The notes beneath the pieces are model-generated. The model was not told the origin of the DNA, did no database searches, and saw only the letters and a list, made by a program, of their open reading frames with translations. A DNA stretch of 64,000 bases. Source: a bacterium. GTDB lineage: Bacteria > KSB1 > UBA2214. This document shows, one piece after another, positions 1 to 10,094 of this stretch; the first letter of the stretch is position 1; each line of letters opens with the position of its first letter. Location: NCBI GenBank assembly GCA_029560815.1, contig JAKQKF010000046.1:1-64000 (forward strand), given 5' to 3'. Position numbers and translations under genes: made by a program.

Positions 1-1
1 C

Positions 2-847
2 TTCGAGAACGGCGTGGAAAACTGGTGGCAGCCCTCCGCCAGCGGCACTACCACCGGCACCATTGCCGACAGCACCCGCTCCTATGGTTCGTCCGTGATC
101 GTCAACCCCCTCACCGGCAGCGCCCTCTCCTTCGCTATCGACTATGGCTGGAACACCGGTTCCTCCGCCTGGCTGCTGCGCGATTATCTTTTCGGCGGCC
201 CCGCCAAGGCGGTCACCTTTGACAAGAGCAGCTGCCTGCAGGTCTACCTCTTCGGCGACAACAGCGGCACCCTCTTCCGCTTTGCTGTGGATGACCGCGT
301 CCCTGTGGCCGCAGCAGAAAACCATGAAGTCAGCCCCTGGTATAAGGTCAACTGGTACGGCTGGCGCCTGATCAGCTGGGATATGAACAGTGAGGCCTCC
401 GGAAGCTGGCTCGGTGACGGGCAGCTCGATGGAACCCTCGCTTTTGACAGCATCCAGCTCGGCTTCGAGCCCGGCGGGAAAACATCGGGAACCCTCTATT
501 TTGACGATCTGCGTATCGCCGGCTATTCCGCCGTCGGAGTGGAGGAGGAGGCGACTGCTGTGCCGGCGACTTTCAGCCTGCGCCAGAACTATCCCAATCC
601 TTTCAACCCGTCGACGACCATCCTTTATGATCTGCCGGAGGGTGTGCACGAGGTTTCAGTGCGTATTTATGATCTGCTCGGCCGGCCGGTCCGTACCCTG
701 GTCGAGACCCGCCAGTCCGCCGGGCACTATTCGGTGCTCTGGGACGGACGCGATGACGGTGGCCATGCAGCTGCCAGCGGCGTATACCTCTACCGGATCA
801 ACACCCCCCGTTTCACCGCGGTCAAACGCATGCTCTTCATCAAATAG
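2..847 (+). CDS. Secreted protein with type IX-like C-terminal sorting domain (5' partial)
   Basis: The reading frame is open to the left edge, so the true start is outside the window; 281 residues are visible. The N-terminal two thirds (about residues 1-180) is a beta-rich, Trp/Tyr/Gly-rich module resembling carbohydrate-binding folds of secreted glycosidases, but I cannot name the family. About residues 195-281 form a FlgD-like Ig sorting module: YPNPFNPSTT, then VRIYDLLGRPVRTL, WDGRDD, SGVYLYRI and a terminal KRMLFIK. Such tails mark export through a type IX-like route and cell-surface attachment in FCB bacteria. A strong terminator follows. Function of the missing N-terminus is unknown. 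Confidence 0.85.
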   Translation, partial: FENGVENWWQPSASGTTTGTIADSTRSYGSSVIVNPLTGSALSFAIDYGWNTGSSAWLLRDYLFGGPAKAVTFDKSSCLQVYLFGDNSGTLFRFAVDDRVPVAAAENHEVSPWYKVNWYGWRLISWDMNSEASGSWLGDGQLDGTLAFDSIQLGFEPGGKTSGTLYFDDLRIAGYSAVGVEEEATAVPATFSLRQNYPNPFNPSTTILYDLPEGVHEVSVRIYDLLGRPVRTLVETRQSAGHYSVLWDGRDDGGHAAASGVYLYRINTPRFTAVKRMLFIK

Positions 848-890
848 AGCCTGCAGCACACCTCCAGACAATTGTTCAACTATTTAACGA

Positions 891-925
891 CGGCCGGCGC
901 ATTTCATGCGCCGGCCGTTTTGTTT
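891..925 (+). terminator. Rho-independent terminator
   Basis: An 11-bp perfect GC-rich stem (CGGCCGGCGCA / TGCGCCGGCCG) with a 5-base loop is followed by TTTTGTTT. It lies 43 bases after the stop of the upstream secreted protein gene. Confidence 0.9.
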
Positions 926-975
926 GTCACAAAACAGGTCAAAAATGGGCAAGTTGTCAAAAAAAATAATTGTTC

Positions 976-1004
976 TTGACTATTAATCGCCAAAAATGTA
1001 CATT
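976..1004 (+). promoter_or_regulatory. Sigma-70-type promoter candidate
   Basis: TTGACT (976-981) and TACATT (999-1004) are separated by 17 bases in an AT-rich stretch. The same layout recurs upstream of gdhA (TTGACA-17-TACATT), supporting a real promoter for the giant surface protein. It implies a 5' leader of more than 300 bases. Confidence 0.6.
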
Positions 1005-1348
1005 ATACAAGCCTCTTGAGCTCTGCTTCTTGTGTTGCAGCCGCGTCATATCAGCAATATGATCAGTTTTTGCGCAGTGTGTGGTTTGTGGATCCTGGGG
1101 AGTGGTATCTTTTCTGTCCAACCTATTTTAGAATTCCTGCAAGGGTAGTTCGGCTGCAAGTCGGGGCAATGGTACACTCAATTTGCCCTGCGGCTTTTTG
1201 CCAATACCGGTTTAATTTTCTTTACGAATGAGCTGCTATCCGGAGGGAGGAGCGTGTTCTTGCGCGATGTTCCCTTTCCGTGCAGAAATCTTTACTATTT
1301 TGCGTGATCGCAGGCTGGAATCAAATGAATGAATGATAGGAGTCATTG

Positions 1349-4300
1349 ATGATGGATCACAAGAGTGAAAGAGTTCGGCATAATGCTTGCCGGCAAGTAC
1401 TTTGGCCCTGTGCCGCGGTGAAGTGGGTGCTTGTTCTGGCCATCTTTTTCCTGCCGGCAATGGCGCATGCTGTGGTAAACCTCAAAATCACCAAGTTGGC
1501 AGATGAAAGCGCGATCGCTTCCGGCGCTACAATTACCTACCGGATTCAGTATACCGTCGCCAGTACGACTGAAAACGCCCTCAACGCGGTCATCACTGAC
1601 ATTCTGCCGGTTGAGCTCGCCTCTTCGGCAAGTGATATCACCCTGGAGGGCGATGATTTCGTCACCTCCGCCATCTATACAGCCGCGACACGAACCGCCC
1701 AGTTCCTCTTCGAGTCTCCACTGGCGGCCGGTACGACGGGAACCATCCTGGTCAAAGCCCGTTTTCCTCTCGGCACCACCCTGGATGGAACAATCGCGGA
1801 AAATACCGCCACTTTCACCGCTGACAATGGCACAACCGCTGTAAGCCCTCCTGCGACGGTGACCAGCACGGCCGGCTTCAGGATGACCCCGGTCAAGGAC
1901 CGGTCCACCGGCGGTGCGCTCGATCAGGCGACGACCTACCGCCTGCGGCTGCGCAATCCCAGCCCCAATGTGGGCGGTCTTGATCTGCTCAATACGGTCA
2001 TCGTCGACAGCCTGCCTGCGGGCACCGTCTTCGTCTCCGCCACCAGCGGCGGCGTCTATGACAGCACCGCCCACACGGTGACCTGGAACCTCGGCACTGT
2101 TGCCGTCGGCTCCTCCAGCACTTCCTATCCGGCCGAAGTGCGCGTGACTGTGATTTTCCCTTCCACCATTTTTGAATCCGGCCAGAGCATCGTCAACCAT
2201 ATGTACTTCTCGGGCACGCCACGCGGCGGGGAACCGGTCTCGGGCTCCACGACCGTGACCAATACCCTCACCAGCGCCTCAGCCGGACTGAACCTCTCCA
2301 AGTCGAACACAACGACCTCCAATCTCGCACCTATCGGTTCAAGCTATCTTTACCGGCTCAATATCTCCAACTCGGGCTATTTTCCGCTGGACAGTGTTGC
2401 CATCGCGGATGACGTCCCGCCGCTGCTCGAAGTCACTTCACTGCAGGCGAGGGGAGAGGTCTGGTTCCAGACCAATCTGAACAGCGCCTGGACCCGCTTC
2501 GGAACCGACGTTTACAGCAATTTAACCACCATCCCGGTCTCTTCGCTGGGTTTGACCGCCGGTGAATACCTCACTGCCGTGCGCTTCTATCTCGGCACCA
2601 TCCCCTATCCCTTCACCGGATGGTCTACCAGCGCCCAACCTGGCTATACGGCTACGGTTCTGGCCGTCGACCGCTCGGGAAATACCATTGTTCCCGGCAA
2701 CGCAATCGTCAATACCGCTTCTCTCTTTTACAAGTATGAGACGAGTTCCTATAGCAAAACTGCAAAAAATACCGTTCTGGTCTATGACGGAGACACGCGG
2801 CCGCGGATCGAAAAAAGCAATACTACGACTGCTGCCAATAAACCCGGTCAGATGGCGACCTATGAACTCTACCTGCGCAACATGCTGCCGGCCGTCGATC
2901 CACTCCAGAATCCGGTCATCGCCGATCTCCTCGAAGCCAATCTGACCTACGTCGAGGGCAGCTGGACGCTCCATTCCGCCCCGGCAGGCACTCCGGTGCC
3001 ACTGTTTGAAAAGATCGACAACTATAACGGCACCGGCCGCACCCTGCTGCGCTGGTCCTGGCAGGACGCATCGGCCTACAATCTCTCCCCCAACACTGGT
3101 ATTCGCATCCGCTTCAGCGCAACTCTTGGCTCTACGATGCTGCCGGGAACCAAGGTCAACAATACCGCCTACGTCGCCGGCTTTGATAATCAGTCCTTCG
3201 ATCTCGGCAGCGCGCAGCGGCAGCTTGCCGATAACTATGATCTGGATACCGATTATAATACTTCCGAGCTGTTCGCTGCAAGCAACGCAATAGTTATTAC
3301 CGTGGGACAACTGGCCACCCTGGAATCGGTGAAATGGGTCAGAGGGCAGTCCGACAGCGCCTGGACCCGCTATCCAGACACCGGCTGGACAGTCCCCGGC
3401 GGAACAGCCGATTACAAGTTGATTGTTAAAAATGTCGGCAATGTGCCCGCGACCAATCTGGTCGTCATCGATATCCTGCCTTTCATTGGCGATGCCGGGG
3501 TCATCGATCTCTCCCAGCGCGACAGCGAGTGGCGGCCCAATCTGACCGGTACAGTGAGCGGTCCCGGCGGCTTGACCGTCTATTACTCGACCAGCGGCAA
3601 TCCCACCCGGCCGGAAGTGGAACCCACCGGGCCTCCGGGCAGCGAACCGCCCAACTGGACCATCGATCCCCCCGCGGACATTACCTCCGTGCGCTCGCTC
3701 AAGATCGATTTCGGCAGCTTGATCCTGCAGCCGCAGGCGACGGTCGAGATCTCCTGGAGCATGCGCGCTCCGGTCGGTGCCCCGGATGACGGCGAAATCG
3801 CCTGGAACTCCTTCGGCTTTGTCGCTTATCGCACCGATGATAATACCCAGATTCTCCCCGCGGAACCCTTCAAGGTGGGTATCGCAATCAAACCGGGACT
3901 GGGCGCCGCTTATGGCGACTATGTCTGGCTCGACAACAACATCAACGGCACCCAGGATGAGGGTGAAACCGGCGTCAACGGTGTCGCCGTCAAACTCTAC
4001 GAGGCCGGCCCGGACGGCCAGCCCGGCACCCCCGACGACTATCTCATCGCCACCAACGTCACGGGTGATAATATGGAGGGAGCGCCCGGCTACTATCTCT
4101 TCCCGGAGCTCATTCCCGGCAACTATTTCACCCAGTTCACACTGCCCGCCGGCTATTATTTCACCCCCGGCATCGGCAGCGATCCAGCCACCAACTCGGA
4201 TGTCAATACGGCGACCGGCAGAACCCCGGCCACCCAGATCGTCCTCGCCGAAAAGGACACCACCTGGGACGCCGGTATCTACCGTGCCGATGCCTCCTAT

Positions 4301-7300
4301 GGCAACCGGGTCTGGCTTGACAGCGACCGCGACGGCGTCCAGGATGCAGGTGAGAATGGCGTCGCTGATGTGCGCGTCCTCCTCTTCAGCGGCAAGACGG
4401 TCATCGACTCCACCCTGACCGATGCCGATGGACTCTATCAGTTCAGCAATCTCCATCCTGGCAGCTATTACGCCCAGTTCCGCCTGCCCGATGGCTATCT
4501 CTTCAGCCCGGCCAACAGCGCCGCTGATGACAGCCTCGACAGCGATGCCAACCCCGCCATCGGCCGGACCGATTCGACCACCCTCGTGGCCAGCGAGAAG
4601 GACCCGACCTGGGATGCCGGCATCTATCTGAAACCGGCCACCATCGGCGATCACGTCTGGATTGATAACAACCGCAATGGTCTTCAGGATGCGGGCGAGC
4701 CCGGAATGCCCGGCATCGTCGTCTCCCTGCTCGATGCCAACGGTGCAGTCGTCGCTGTCGATACCACTGACAGCAACGGCAATTACCTCTTCGACGACCT
4801 CACGCCCGGTGACTATAGCATCCGTATCACCAAACCGGATGGCTTTGCCATTTCGCCCATCAACCAGGGCGGAAATGACGACGCCGACAGCGATCTGGAT
4901 CCGGCCACCGGTCAGAGCGCGGTCTATACGCTCTCGCCCGATGAAACCGATCTCAGCGCTGATGGCGGTCTCTATGAACTCGCCGCGCTGGGCGATTTTG
5001 TCTGGAATGACAGCGACCATGACGGCATCCAGGACAGCACCGAGACCGGCGTCATGGGCGTCACCGTGCGTTTGCTCAACGGTAACGGCATCCAGATCGC
5101 CGAAACCACGACTGATAACGACGGCTTTTATATCTTCCGCAATCTCGATCCGGGTACCTATCAGGTCGAGTTCGTAGCCCCGACCGATTACAAGTTCACT
5201 CTGGTCAATCAGGGGAGCGATGACGCCCTTGACAGCGATGCCGATCTTGCCACAGGCAGAACCGGTCAGGTGACCCTCACAGTCGGAGAAGAACGCCTCG
5301 ATCTTGATGCCGGCATCTTCAAGCCCGCCTCGGTCGGCGACCGCGTCTGGCTCGATAGCAACGGCAATGGCCTGCAGGATGCAGGGGAAACCGGCGTTGC
5401 CGGCGTGACGGTGCTGCTCTACGATGCGGATAACACGCTCAAAGGCAGCACAAGCACTACAGCCGACGGTATTTATCTCTTCGACGACCTGCTGCCCGGC
5501 ACCTACGAGATCCGCTTCCAGCTGCCCTCGGGCTATATCTTCAGCCCCGCCAACAGCGGCGATGACGCCGCCGACAGCGATGCTGACCGTATCACCGGCA
5601 GCACCGGCACCTTCACCCTCGCCGGTGGAGACCACATCCGCACCATGGATGCGGGCATCTTCCAGCCCGCCAGCGCCGGCAACCTGGTCTGGTATGACCT
5701 CGATCAGGACGGTCTCCAGGACGCTGGCGAGCCCGGCGTGCCCGGCATCATAGTCACCCTCTACGATGCCGCTGGAGCCGAGGTGGCTCTGGATACAACG
5801 GACGCGTCCGGCAACTATCTCTTCACTGAACTGATCGCAGGCAGCTACAGCATCGGCTTCGCCCTGCCCGACGGCACCATCTTCACTACCGCCAACACCG
5901 GCAGTGATGATGCGGCCGACAGCGATCCGGATCCCGTCACCAGCCGTACCCCGGCATTCACCCTTTCTCCCGGGGAAAACGACCTGACCCTCGACGCCGG
6001 CCTCATCCAGCTCGCCTCCATCGGCGACTATGTCTGGCAGGATGAGGACAACGACGGCATCCAGGATTCCGAGGAGCAGGGAATCGGTGGCATCCAGGTC
6101 ACCCTGTTCAGGACCAATGGCACCCAGGTCGCCCAGACGACAACTGACGGGACCGGTCATTACCATTTCACCGATCTGCTGCCCGGCAATTACTACCTCC
6201 GCTTCACTGCACCGCCACCAGTTATCTTCAGCCCGCTCGATCAGGGTGCTGATGATACCATGGACAGCGATGCCAGGAAAGCCAACGAGACCACAGCGTA
6301 TACGGATTCGACCACCCTGCTGCCTGGCGAGAACGACCCCTCATGGGATGCCGGTATCTACCTCCAGTTGGCTTCCCTCGGCAGCTATACCTGGTTTGAC
6401 AGTGACCGCGATGGCCTCTATGACGACGGTGAACTGCCGATGACCGGCGTAACTGTCCGTCTGCACGATGCCGCCGGAAATATTCTGTCGCAGCAGGTTA
6501 CGGCTGCGGATGGCGCTTTCCTCTTCAGCCGTCTGGCACCGGCTCCCTACTTCCTCAGCTTCGTGCCGCCGGCCGGATACGCACTGACCCTGTTCACGGC
6601 GGATACCACCAGCATGCTCAACAGCGACGCCGGCGAGGGCAACAGCCGCACCGCCCTGACGGTGCTGGGCCAGGGAGAGAACGATCTCACCTGGGGCGCC
6701 GGTTTCTATGAGCTCTCCTCGCTCGGCGACTATGTCTGGTATGATTTCAACATGAACGGTATCCAGGATGCGGATGAATCCCCGGTGGAAAATGTCTCTG
6801 TCATGCTGCTCGATGCAGACGGTATCGTCGTCGATTCGACCCGGACCGGAGCCGATGGATTCTACTACTTTCCGGATCTTGTCCCCGATGCCTATACGGT
6901 CAAATTCGTCCTGCCTGCGCACTATATCTTCACTCAGCCGGATGCAGGCAACAATAACGCTCTCGACAGCGACGCCGACCGGACCTCCGGCCTGACCACG
7001 GAAATCAGTCTGGGCCTGGCGGTCCATGATTCCACCTGGGATGCCGGCCTCATCAAACTGGCCTCCGTCGGCGACTATGTCTGGGAAGACAACAGTAACG
7101 ACGGGGTGCAGGATGCTGATGAAATGGGCCTGCCCGGCATCCGCGTCGTCCTCACCGATACCCTCGGCAATCCGGTCGCGGAGACAGTCACGGACGAAAA
7201 CGGCAACTATCTCTTCGATGATGTCGTGCCGGGCTGCTACATCGTCAGCGTCGATGAAACGACCCTGCCGCGCAGCTACGTCACCAGCACCTACAACAAT

Positions 7301-9922
7301 CCCATGACGCTCTGCCTGGCTCCGGATGAGCACCGCCGCGATGCCGATTTCGGCTACCGCTCCAACTATGGCAGCATCGGCGATTTCGTCTGGTTCGATA
7401 TCAACCGCGACGGCCTGCAGGATCCGGGCGAACCGGGAATCCCCAATGTTCTCCTGCGCCTCGAGGAGATCAACACCGGCGAGACCGCCAAGCAGCTCAC
7501 CAATGCCGAAGGCAAGTACCTCTTCAGAACGCTCCTGCCCGGCGAGTATCGCGTCTATGTCGATGTCTCGACCCTGCCTGAAGGGTATTTCCTGACCTCG
7601 GCTTTCAGCGAGTACATCGTCACTCTCGCCGATCAGCAGCACTACCGGGAGGCCGATTTCGGCTACTGGCGCGAGGATGCCGGCTGCGACAAACTCGTTC
7701 TGGCCTGGTATGAACCCTGGTACGACCGTGCCAACGCCGATTCCTCCCTGCGCCACTGGAAACCGGAGTATCTGGGCGGACAGGCCGACACCAGCCTCTT
7801 CGAATTCTTCTCGTCCCGCGATCCCCTGGTGTGGGAGTACGACATTCTCCTCGCCTGGGCATCCGGCATCGATGGCTTTGTCGTCGATTGGTTCGGACAC
7901 AAGTCGTATGAAAACATCGGTATCAACGGTCTTCTGGATACGGCGGACCGCCTGTGGGAGCGCTACAATGGTCAGGGCTTTAACTTCCAGATCATCTGCT
8001 CCTACAATGAACGCGCTATCGGCGCCATCGACTCCAATATGGTCTACGTCGCCGATTCGCTCATGACCCATCCCGCCTACTGGGGCACCCGCGAGGGACG
8101 CCGCCGGCCGCTCTGGATCTACAATCAGCCGGAGGTGACCATCCTGCCCGAGACCTACCGTGTCGTGGCGGATACCACGCTGCCCAAGGATGCCTTCCTC
8201 GCTTGGAACGGCGTCGAGGATGAGATCTTTGTCCCCATGGATGTGGTTTATCCCTGGGTGCAGACCCTGCCCGAAAAGTGGGACAACCTCACCGGCAAGG
8301 ATTGGGGCAAGCCCTATCTTGACCAGTTCTATGCACGGGCCAACTCGCCCGCCGCACAGGGTAATCTCCTCTTCGGCGTACGCAGTGTCTGGCCCGGCTA
8401 TGATGATCGCAGCTGGACAATCGGCGACAAACACTGGATGTCCCGTCGCGATACCCTCACCTACCGTTGGACCTGGGAAGAGGCCTTTGCTTACAAGGGC
8501 GCTCTGGATATGCCGTGGATCCTGATCGAAACCTGGAATGATCACAACCGCGGCAGCGCCATCCAGCCTTCGCTTGAATGGCATTACAATTTCATCGTCA
8601 AGACCCGCGACTATGTGCGCAAGCACAAGAACGACTGCCGCGAATATGACTTTGAAAACCTCGGTCTCCTGGTGCCACAGCATATCCACCAGGCCCGCAT
8701 CGCCGCCCGGCTGCGTCCGGACCAGGCCGCGGCCATCGAAGCCAAAGCGGAAAGGGCCATGGACCTCTTCTTCGCCCGCCGCCACCTCGATGCCATCTCC
8801 CTGGCAGACGATGCCGCCGGCATCGCACCGAACAAGGTCACCGTCATCGAAACCCCGCTCACCGGCATCAAGATCAGCTGGGAGCCCGCAGTCCACGCCT
8901 CCGGCTATGTGCTCTACACTGCCAAGGATCGCAGCCATTTCGAGCCCTGCTCCTTTATCCGGCCCGATTCGCTCTTCCTTGGCAACGTCACCGAGTACAC
9001 CCTGATGCGTCAGGACCGCGACAAGCTCTTCCTGGCCGTCGTGCCGGTCAATGACGCGATCAATCCCTACGCCAACGGGGCCTGGTTCCAGAACAACCTC
9101 ACCGGAGCCGACGTGACCAGCTCAGTCACTGCTGCTGCTGATGGGAAAGAGCTGAAACCCAACCAGCTTGTCTTCATCTCCGGCTCGCCCACCCACAGCA
9201 AGGAGGGCTGGGAGAAGGCAGTTGACGGCGTTACGGAAGGATGGGGCGGCACGGCAACAGCCCTCTCGCCTGAGTACGGTAACGCCCAGAAATCGCCGTG
9301 GGCCATCTACGGCTTTGCAGACGGAGGCCTCTACAAGTTCAACTACCTCGTCCTGCAGACCGACAATGGCAGCGATGATGACAGCGAATCAGGCCGTCAG
9401 GCTGCCCGTTTCAAGGTGCTGGTCTCCACTGCAAGCACCGAAGAGGCTGATTTCAAGGAGGTCTATACCTCCCGGATCAAGAGCGGCGATGAGACCTGGT
9501 ATGCGCTCGGCACCAACGTCAAGGCCCGCTACGTCAAGCTGGTCCTTCTGGAACCGGTCTACAGCCTCTACCGTCAGGTAGTGGAGTTCCAGGTCCAGAC
9601 CAAGAGCCGCCTCGGCGCCGTGCCGGCGAACGAAGCCGAAGAGGTCGCGGAGATTCCGCAGACCTTCAAGCTCGAAAACAATTATCCCAATCCCTTCAAC
9701 GGCACTACCAAGTTCCGCTACCAGCTGCCTGCGCAGGCCCGGGTCTCCCTCCGGATCTACGATGTCCTCGGCAGGGAGGTGGCGATTCTGGTCGATCAGG
9801 AACAGGCACCAGGCATTTACGAGACCGCCTGGCGTCCGCAGGAGATGGCGAGCGGTATTTACTTCTACCGTCTGGTCGCTGGCAGCTATACCAAAATCCA
9901 GCGCATGCTCTATCTCAAGTAG
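1349..9922 (+). CDS. Giant surface protein: DUF11-like, 11 SdrD_B repeats, GH99-like domain, sorting tail
   Basis: About 2,857 residues. GGAG at 1339-1342 favours this ATG over the TTG three bases upstream or the ATG three bases downstream. A signal peptide ends near AMAHA|VVN. About residues 45-840 are DUF11/isopeptide-like beta modules. Residues about 854-2111 are 11 SdrD_B (Cna_B-like) repeats of roughly 115 residues, each opening GDYVWxDxNxDGxQDxGE with Ca-binding-type Asp spacing. About 2115-2431 resemble GH99/GH71-type glycosidases (LAWYEPWY, GIDGFVVDWFG), then an FN3-like segment, an F5/8 type C-like domain (about 2594-2751), and a sorting tail (YPNPFNGTTKF ... YLK). Probably a stalked, surface-anchored adhesin or glycan-active protein. 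The GH99-like catalytic motif looks altered (see findings). Confidence 0.9.
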   Translation: MMDHKSERVRHNACRQVLWPCAAVKWVLVLAIFFLPAMAHAVVNLKITKLADESAIASGATITYRIQYTVASTTENALNAVITDILPVELASSASDITLEGDDFVTSAIYTAATRTAQFLFESPLAAGTTGTILVKARFPLGTTLDGTIAENTATFTADNGTTAVSPPATVTSTAGFRMTPVKDRSTGGALDQATTYRLRLRNPSPNVGGLDLLNTVIVDSLPAGTVFVSATSGGVYDSTAHTVTWNLGTVAVGSSSTSYPAEVRVTVIFPSTIFESGQSIVNHMYFSGTPRGGEPVSGSTTVTNTLTSASAGLNLSKSNTTTSNLAPIGSSYLYRLNISNSGYFPLDSVAIADDVPPLLEVTSLQARGEVWFQTNLNSAWTRFGTDVYSNLTTIPVSSLGLTAGEYLTAVRFYLGTIPYPFTGWSTSAQPGYTATVLAVDRSGNTIVPGNAIVNTASLFYKYETSSYSKTAKNTVLVYDGDTRPRIEKSNTTTAANKPGQMATYELYLRNMLPAVDPLQNPVIADLLEANLTYVEGSWTLHSAPAGTPVPLFEKIDNYNGTGRTLLRWSWQDASAYNLSPNTGIRIRFSATLGSTMLPGTKVNNTAYVAGFDNQSFDLGSAQRQLADNYDLDTDYNTSELFAASNAIVITVGQLATLESVKWVRGQSDSAWTRYPDTGWTVPGGTADYKLIVKNVGNVPATNLVVIDILPFIGDAGVIDLSQRDSEWRPNLTGTVSGPGGLTVYYSTSGNPTRPEVEPTGPPGSEPPNWTIDPPADITSVRSLKIDFGSLILQPQATVEISWSMRAPVGAPDDGEIAWNSFGFVAYRTDDNTQILPAEPFKVGIAIKPGLGAAYGDYVWLDNNINGTQDEGETGVNGVAVKLYEAGPDGQPGTPDDYLIATNVTGDNMEGAPGYYLFPELIPGNYFTQFTLPAGYYFTPGIGSDPATNSDVNTATGRTPATQIVLAEKDTTWDAGIYRADASYGNRVWLDSDRDGVQDAGENGVADVRVLLFSGKTVIDSTLTDADGLYQFSNLHPGSYYAQFRLPDGYLFSPANSAADDSLDSDANPAIGRTDSTTLVASEKDPTWDAGIYLKPATIGDHVWIDNNRNGLQDAGEPGMPGIVVSLLDANGAVVAVDTTDSNGNYLFDDLTPGDYSIRITKPDGFAISPINQGGNDDADSDLDPATGQSAVYTLSPDETDLSADGGLYELAALGDFVWNDSDHDGIQDSTETGVMGVTVRLLNGNGIQIAETTTDNDGFYIFRNLDPGTYQVEFVAPTDYKFTLVNQGSDDALDSDADLATGRTGQVTLTVGEERLDLDAGIFKPASVGDRVWLDSNGNGLQDAGETGVAGVTVLLYDADNTLKGSTSTTADGIYLFDDLLPGTYEIRFQLPSGYIFSPANSGDDAADSDADRITGSTGTFTLAGGDHIRTMDAGIFQPASAGNLVWYDLDQDGLQDAGEPGVPGIIVTLYDAAGAEVALDTTDASGNYLFTELIAGSYSIGFALPDGTIFTTANTGSDDAADSDPDPVTSRTPAFTLSPGENDLTLDAGLIQLASIGDYVWQDEDNDGIQDSEEQGIGGIQVTLFRTNGTQVAQTTTDGTGHYHFTDLLPGNYYLRFTAPPPVIFSPLDQGADDTMDSDARKANETTAYTDSTTLLPGENDPSWDAGIYLQLASLGSYTWFDSDRDGLYDDGELPMTGVTVRLHDAAGNILSQQVTAADGAFLFSRLAPAPYFLSFVPPAGYALTLFTADTTSMLNSDAGEGNSRTALTVLGQGENDLTWGAGFYELSSLGDYVWYDFNMNGIQDADESPVENVSVMLLDADGIVVDSTRTGADGFYYFPDLVPDAYTVKFVLPAHYIFTQPDAGNNNALDSDADRTSGLTTEISLGLAVHDSTWDAGLIKLASVGDYVWEDNSNDGVQDADEMGLPGIRVVLTDTLGNPVAETVTDENGNYLFDDVVPGCYIVSVDETTLPRSYVTSTYNNPMTLCLAPDEHRRDADFGYRSNYGSIGDFVWFDINRDGLQDPGEPGIPNVLLRLEEINTGETAKQLTNAEGKYLFRTLLPGEYRVYVDVSTLPEGYFLTSAFSEYIVTLADQQHYREADFGYWREDAGCDKLVLAWYEPWYDRANADSSLRHWKPEYLGGQADTSLFEFFSSRDPLVWEYDILLAWASGIDGFVVDWFGHKSYENIGINGLLDTADRLWERYNGQGFNFQIICSYNERAIGAIDSNMVYVADSLMTHPAYWGTREGRRRPLWIYNQPEVTILPETYRVVADTTLPKDAFLAWNGVEDEIFVPMDVVYPWVQTLPEKWDNLTGKDWGKPYLDQFYARANSPAAQGNLLFGVRSVWPGYDDRSWTIGDKHWMSRRDTLTYRWTWEEAFAYKGALDMPWILIETWNDHNRGSAIQPSLEWHYNFIVKTRDYVRKHKNDCREYDFENLGLLVPQHIHQARIAARLRPDQAAAIEAKAERAMDLFFARRHLDAISLADDAAGIAPNKVTVIETPLTGIKISWEPAVHASGYVLYTAKDRSHFEPCSFIRPDSLFLGNVTEYTLMRQDRDKLFLAVVPVNDAINPYANGAWFQNNLTGADVTSSVTAAADGKELKPNQLVFISGSPTHSKEGWEKAVDGVTEGWGGTATALSPEYGNAQKSPWAIYGFADGGLYKFNYLVLQTDNGSDDDSESGRQAARFKVLVSTASTEEADFKEVYTSRIKSGDETWYALGTNVKARYVKLVLLEPVYSLYRQVVEFQVQTKSRLGAVPANEAEEVAEIPQTFKLENNYPNPFNGTTKFRYQLPAQARVSLRIYDVLGREVAILVDQEQAPGIYETAWRPQEMASGIYFYRLVAGSYTKIQRMLYLK
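3909..7680 (+). repeat. Array of 11 SdrD_B coding repeats, period about 345 bp
   Basis: The GG(C)-GAY-TAY-GTC-TGG motif that opens each repeat recurs at about 3916, 4302, 4647, 4990, 5336, 5679, 6022, 6379, 6725, 7070 and 7379. The units are diverged but share long in-frame similarity such as 'LFDDLLPGTYxIRF' and 'DAGIYxPAS'. Copy number could vary by recombination. Confidence 0.9.
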
Positions 9923-9962
9923 AAGAGAAACGCAAAGCTGATCTTCTATCTCTGAATAAAAT

Positions 9963-9997
9963 GCCGGGAAAGCCGCAAGGCCTTCCCGGCGTTTTTT
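9963..9997 (+). terminator. Rho-independent terminator
   Basis: The stem GCCGGGAA / TTCCCGGC, extended by GCC/GGC inside, is followed by GTTTTTTAT, 40 bases after the giant gene stop. Confidence 0.88.
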
Positions 9998-10094
9998 ATG
10001 CATCCTTTTTCTCGCTCAATTTCCGCAGCGGCGGTGTATTGCCATTACATTTATTACCAAATAGTACCTTCATTCACTTCAGTGAGGAATCGCT

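Larger units (their letters stand above)
848..1348 (+). other. Gene-free interval: terminator, promoter and long leader
   Basis: This 500-bp stretch holds the terminator at 891-925, a promoter candidate at 976-1004 and a leader of over 300 bases. In the leader, GGGCAA (1164-1169) pairs with TTGCCC (1183-1188) just before a T5 run. A very strong Shine-Dalgarno (GGAGGGAGGAG, 1242-1252) precedes a 17-codon GTG reading frame (1254-1307). No convincing longer gene was seen; the 71-codon frame at 1016 lacks a ribosome site and family resemblance. Confidence 0.6.

Noticed and set aside
1016..1231. 71-codon frame upstream of the giant gene
   Set aside because: Starts with a rare codon, no Shine-Dalgarno, composition unlike genes here; more likely leader RNA.
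2522..6166. 1,214-codon open frame on the minus strand inside the giant gene
   Set aside because: It mirrors the Asp/Gly-rich repeats on the opposite strand, shows no signal, start site or domain, and disappears where repeats end. It is a by-product of codon bias.
3909..7680. Repeat array as a CRISPR or intergenic repeat
   Set aside because: The 345-bp period is in frame and encodes SdrD_B domains; no short repeat-spacer pattern exists.
6341..8938. 865-codon minus-strand frame under the last repeats and GH99-like region
   Set aside because: Same cause; composition is low-complexity Ile/Val/Asp/Gly and the plus-strand gene has clear domains.
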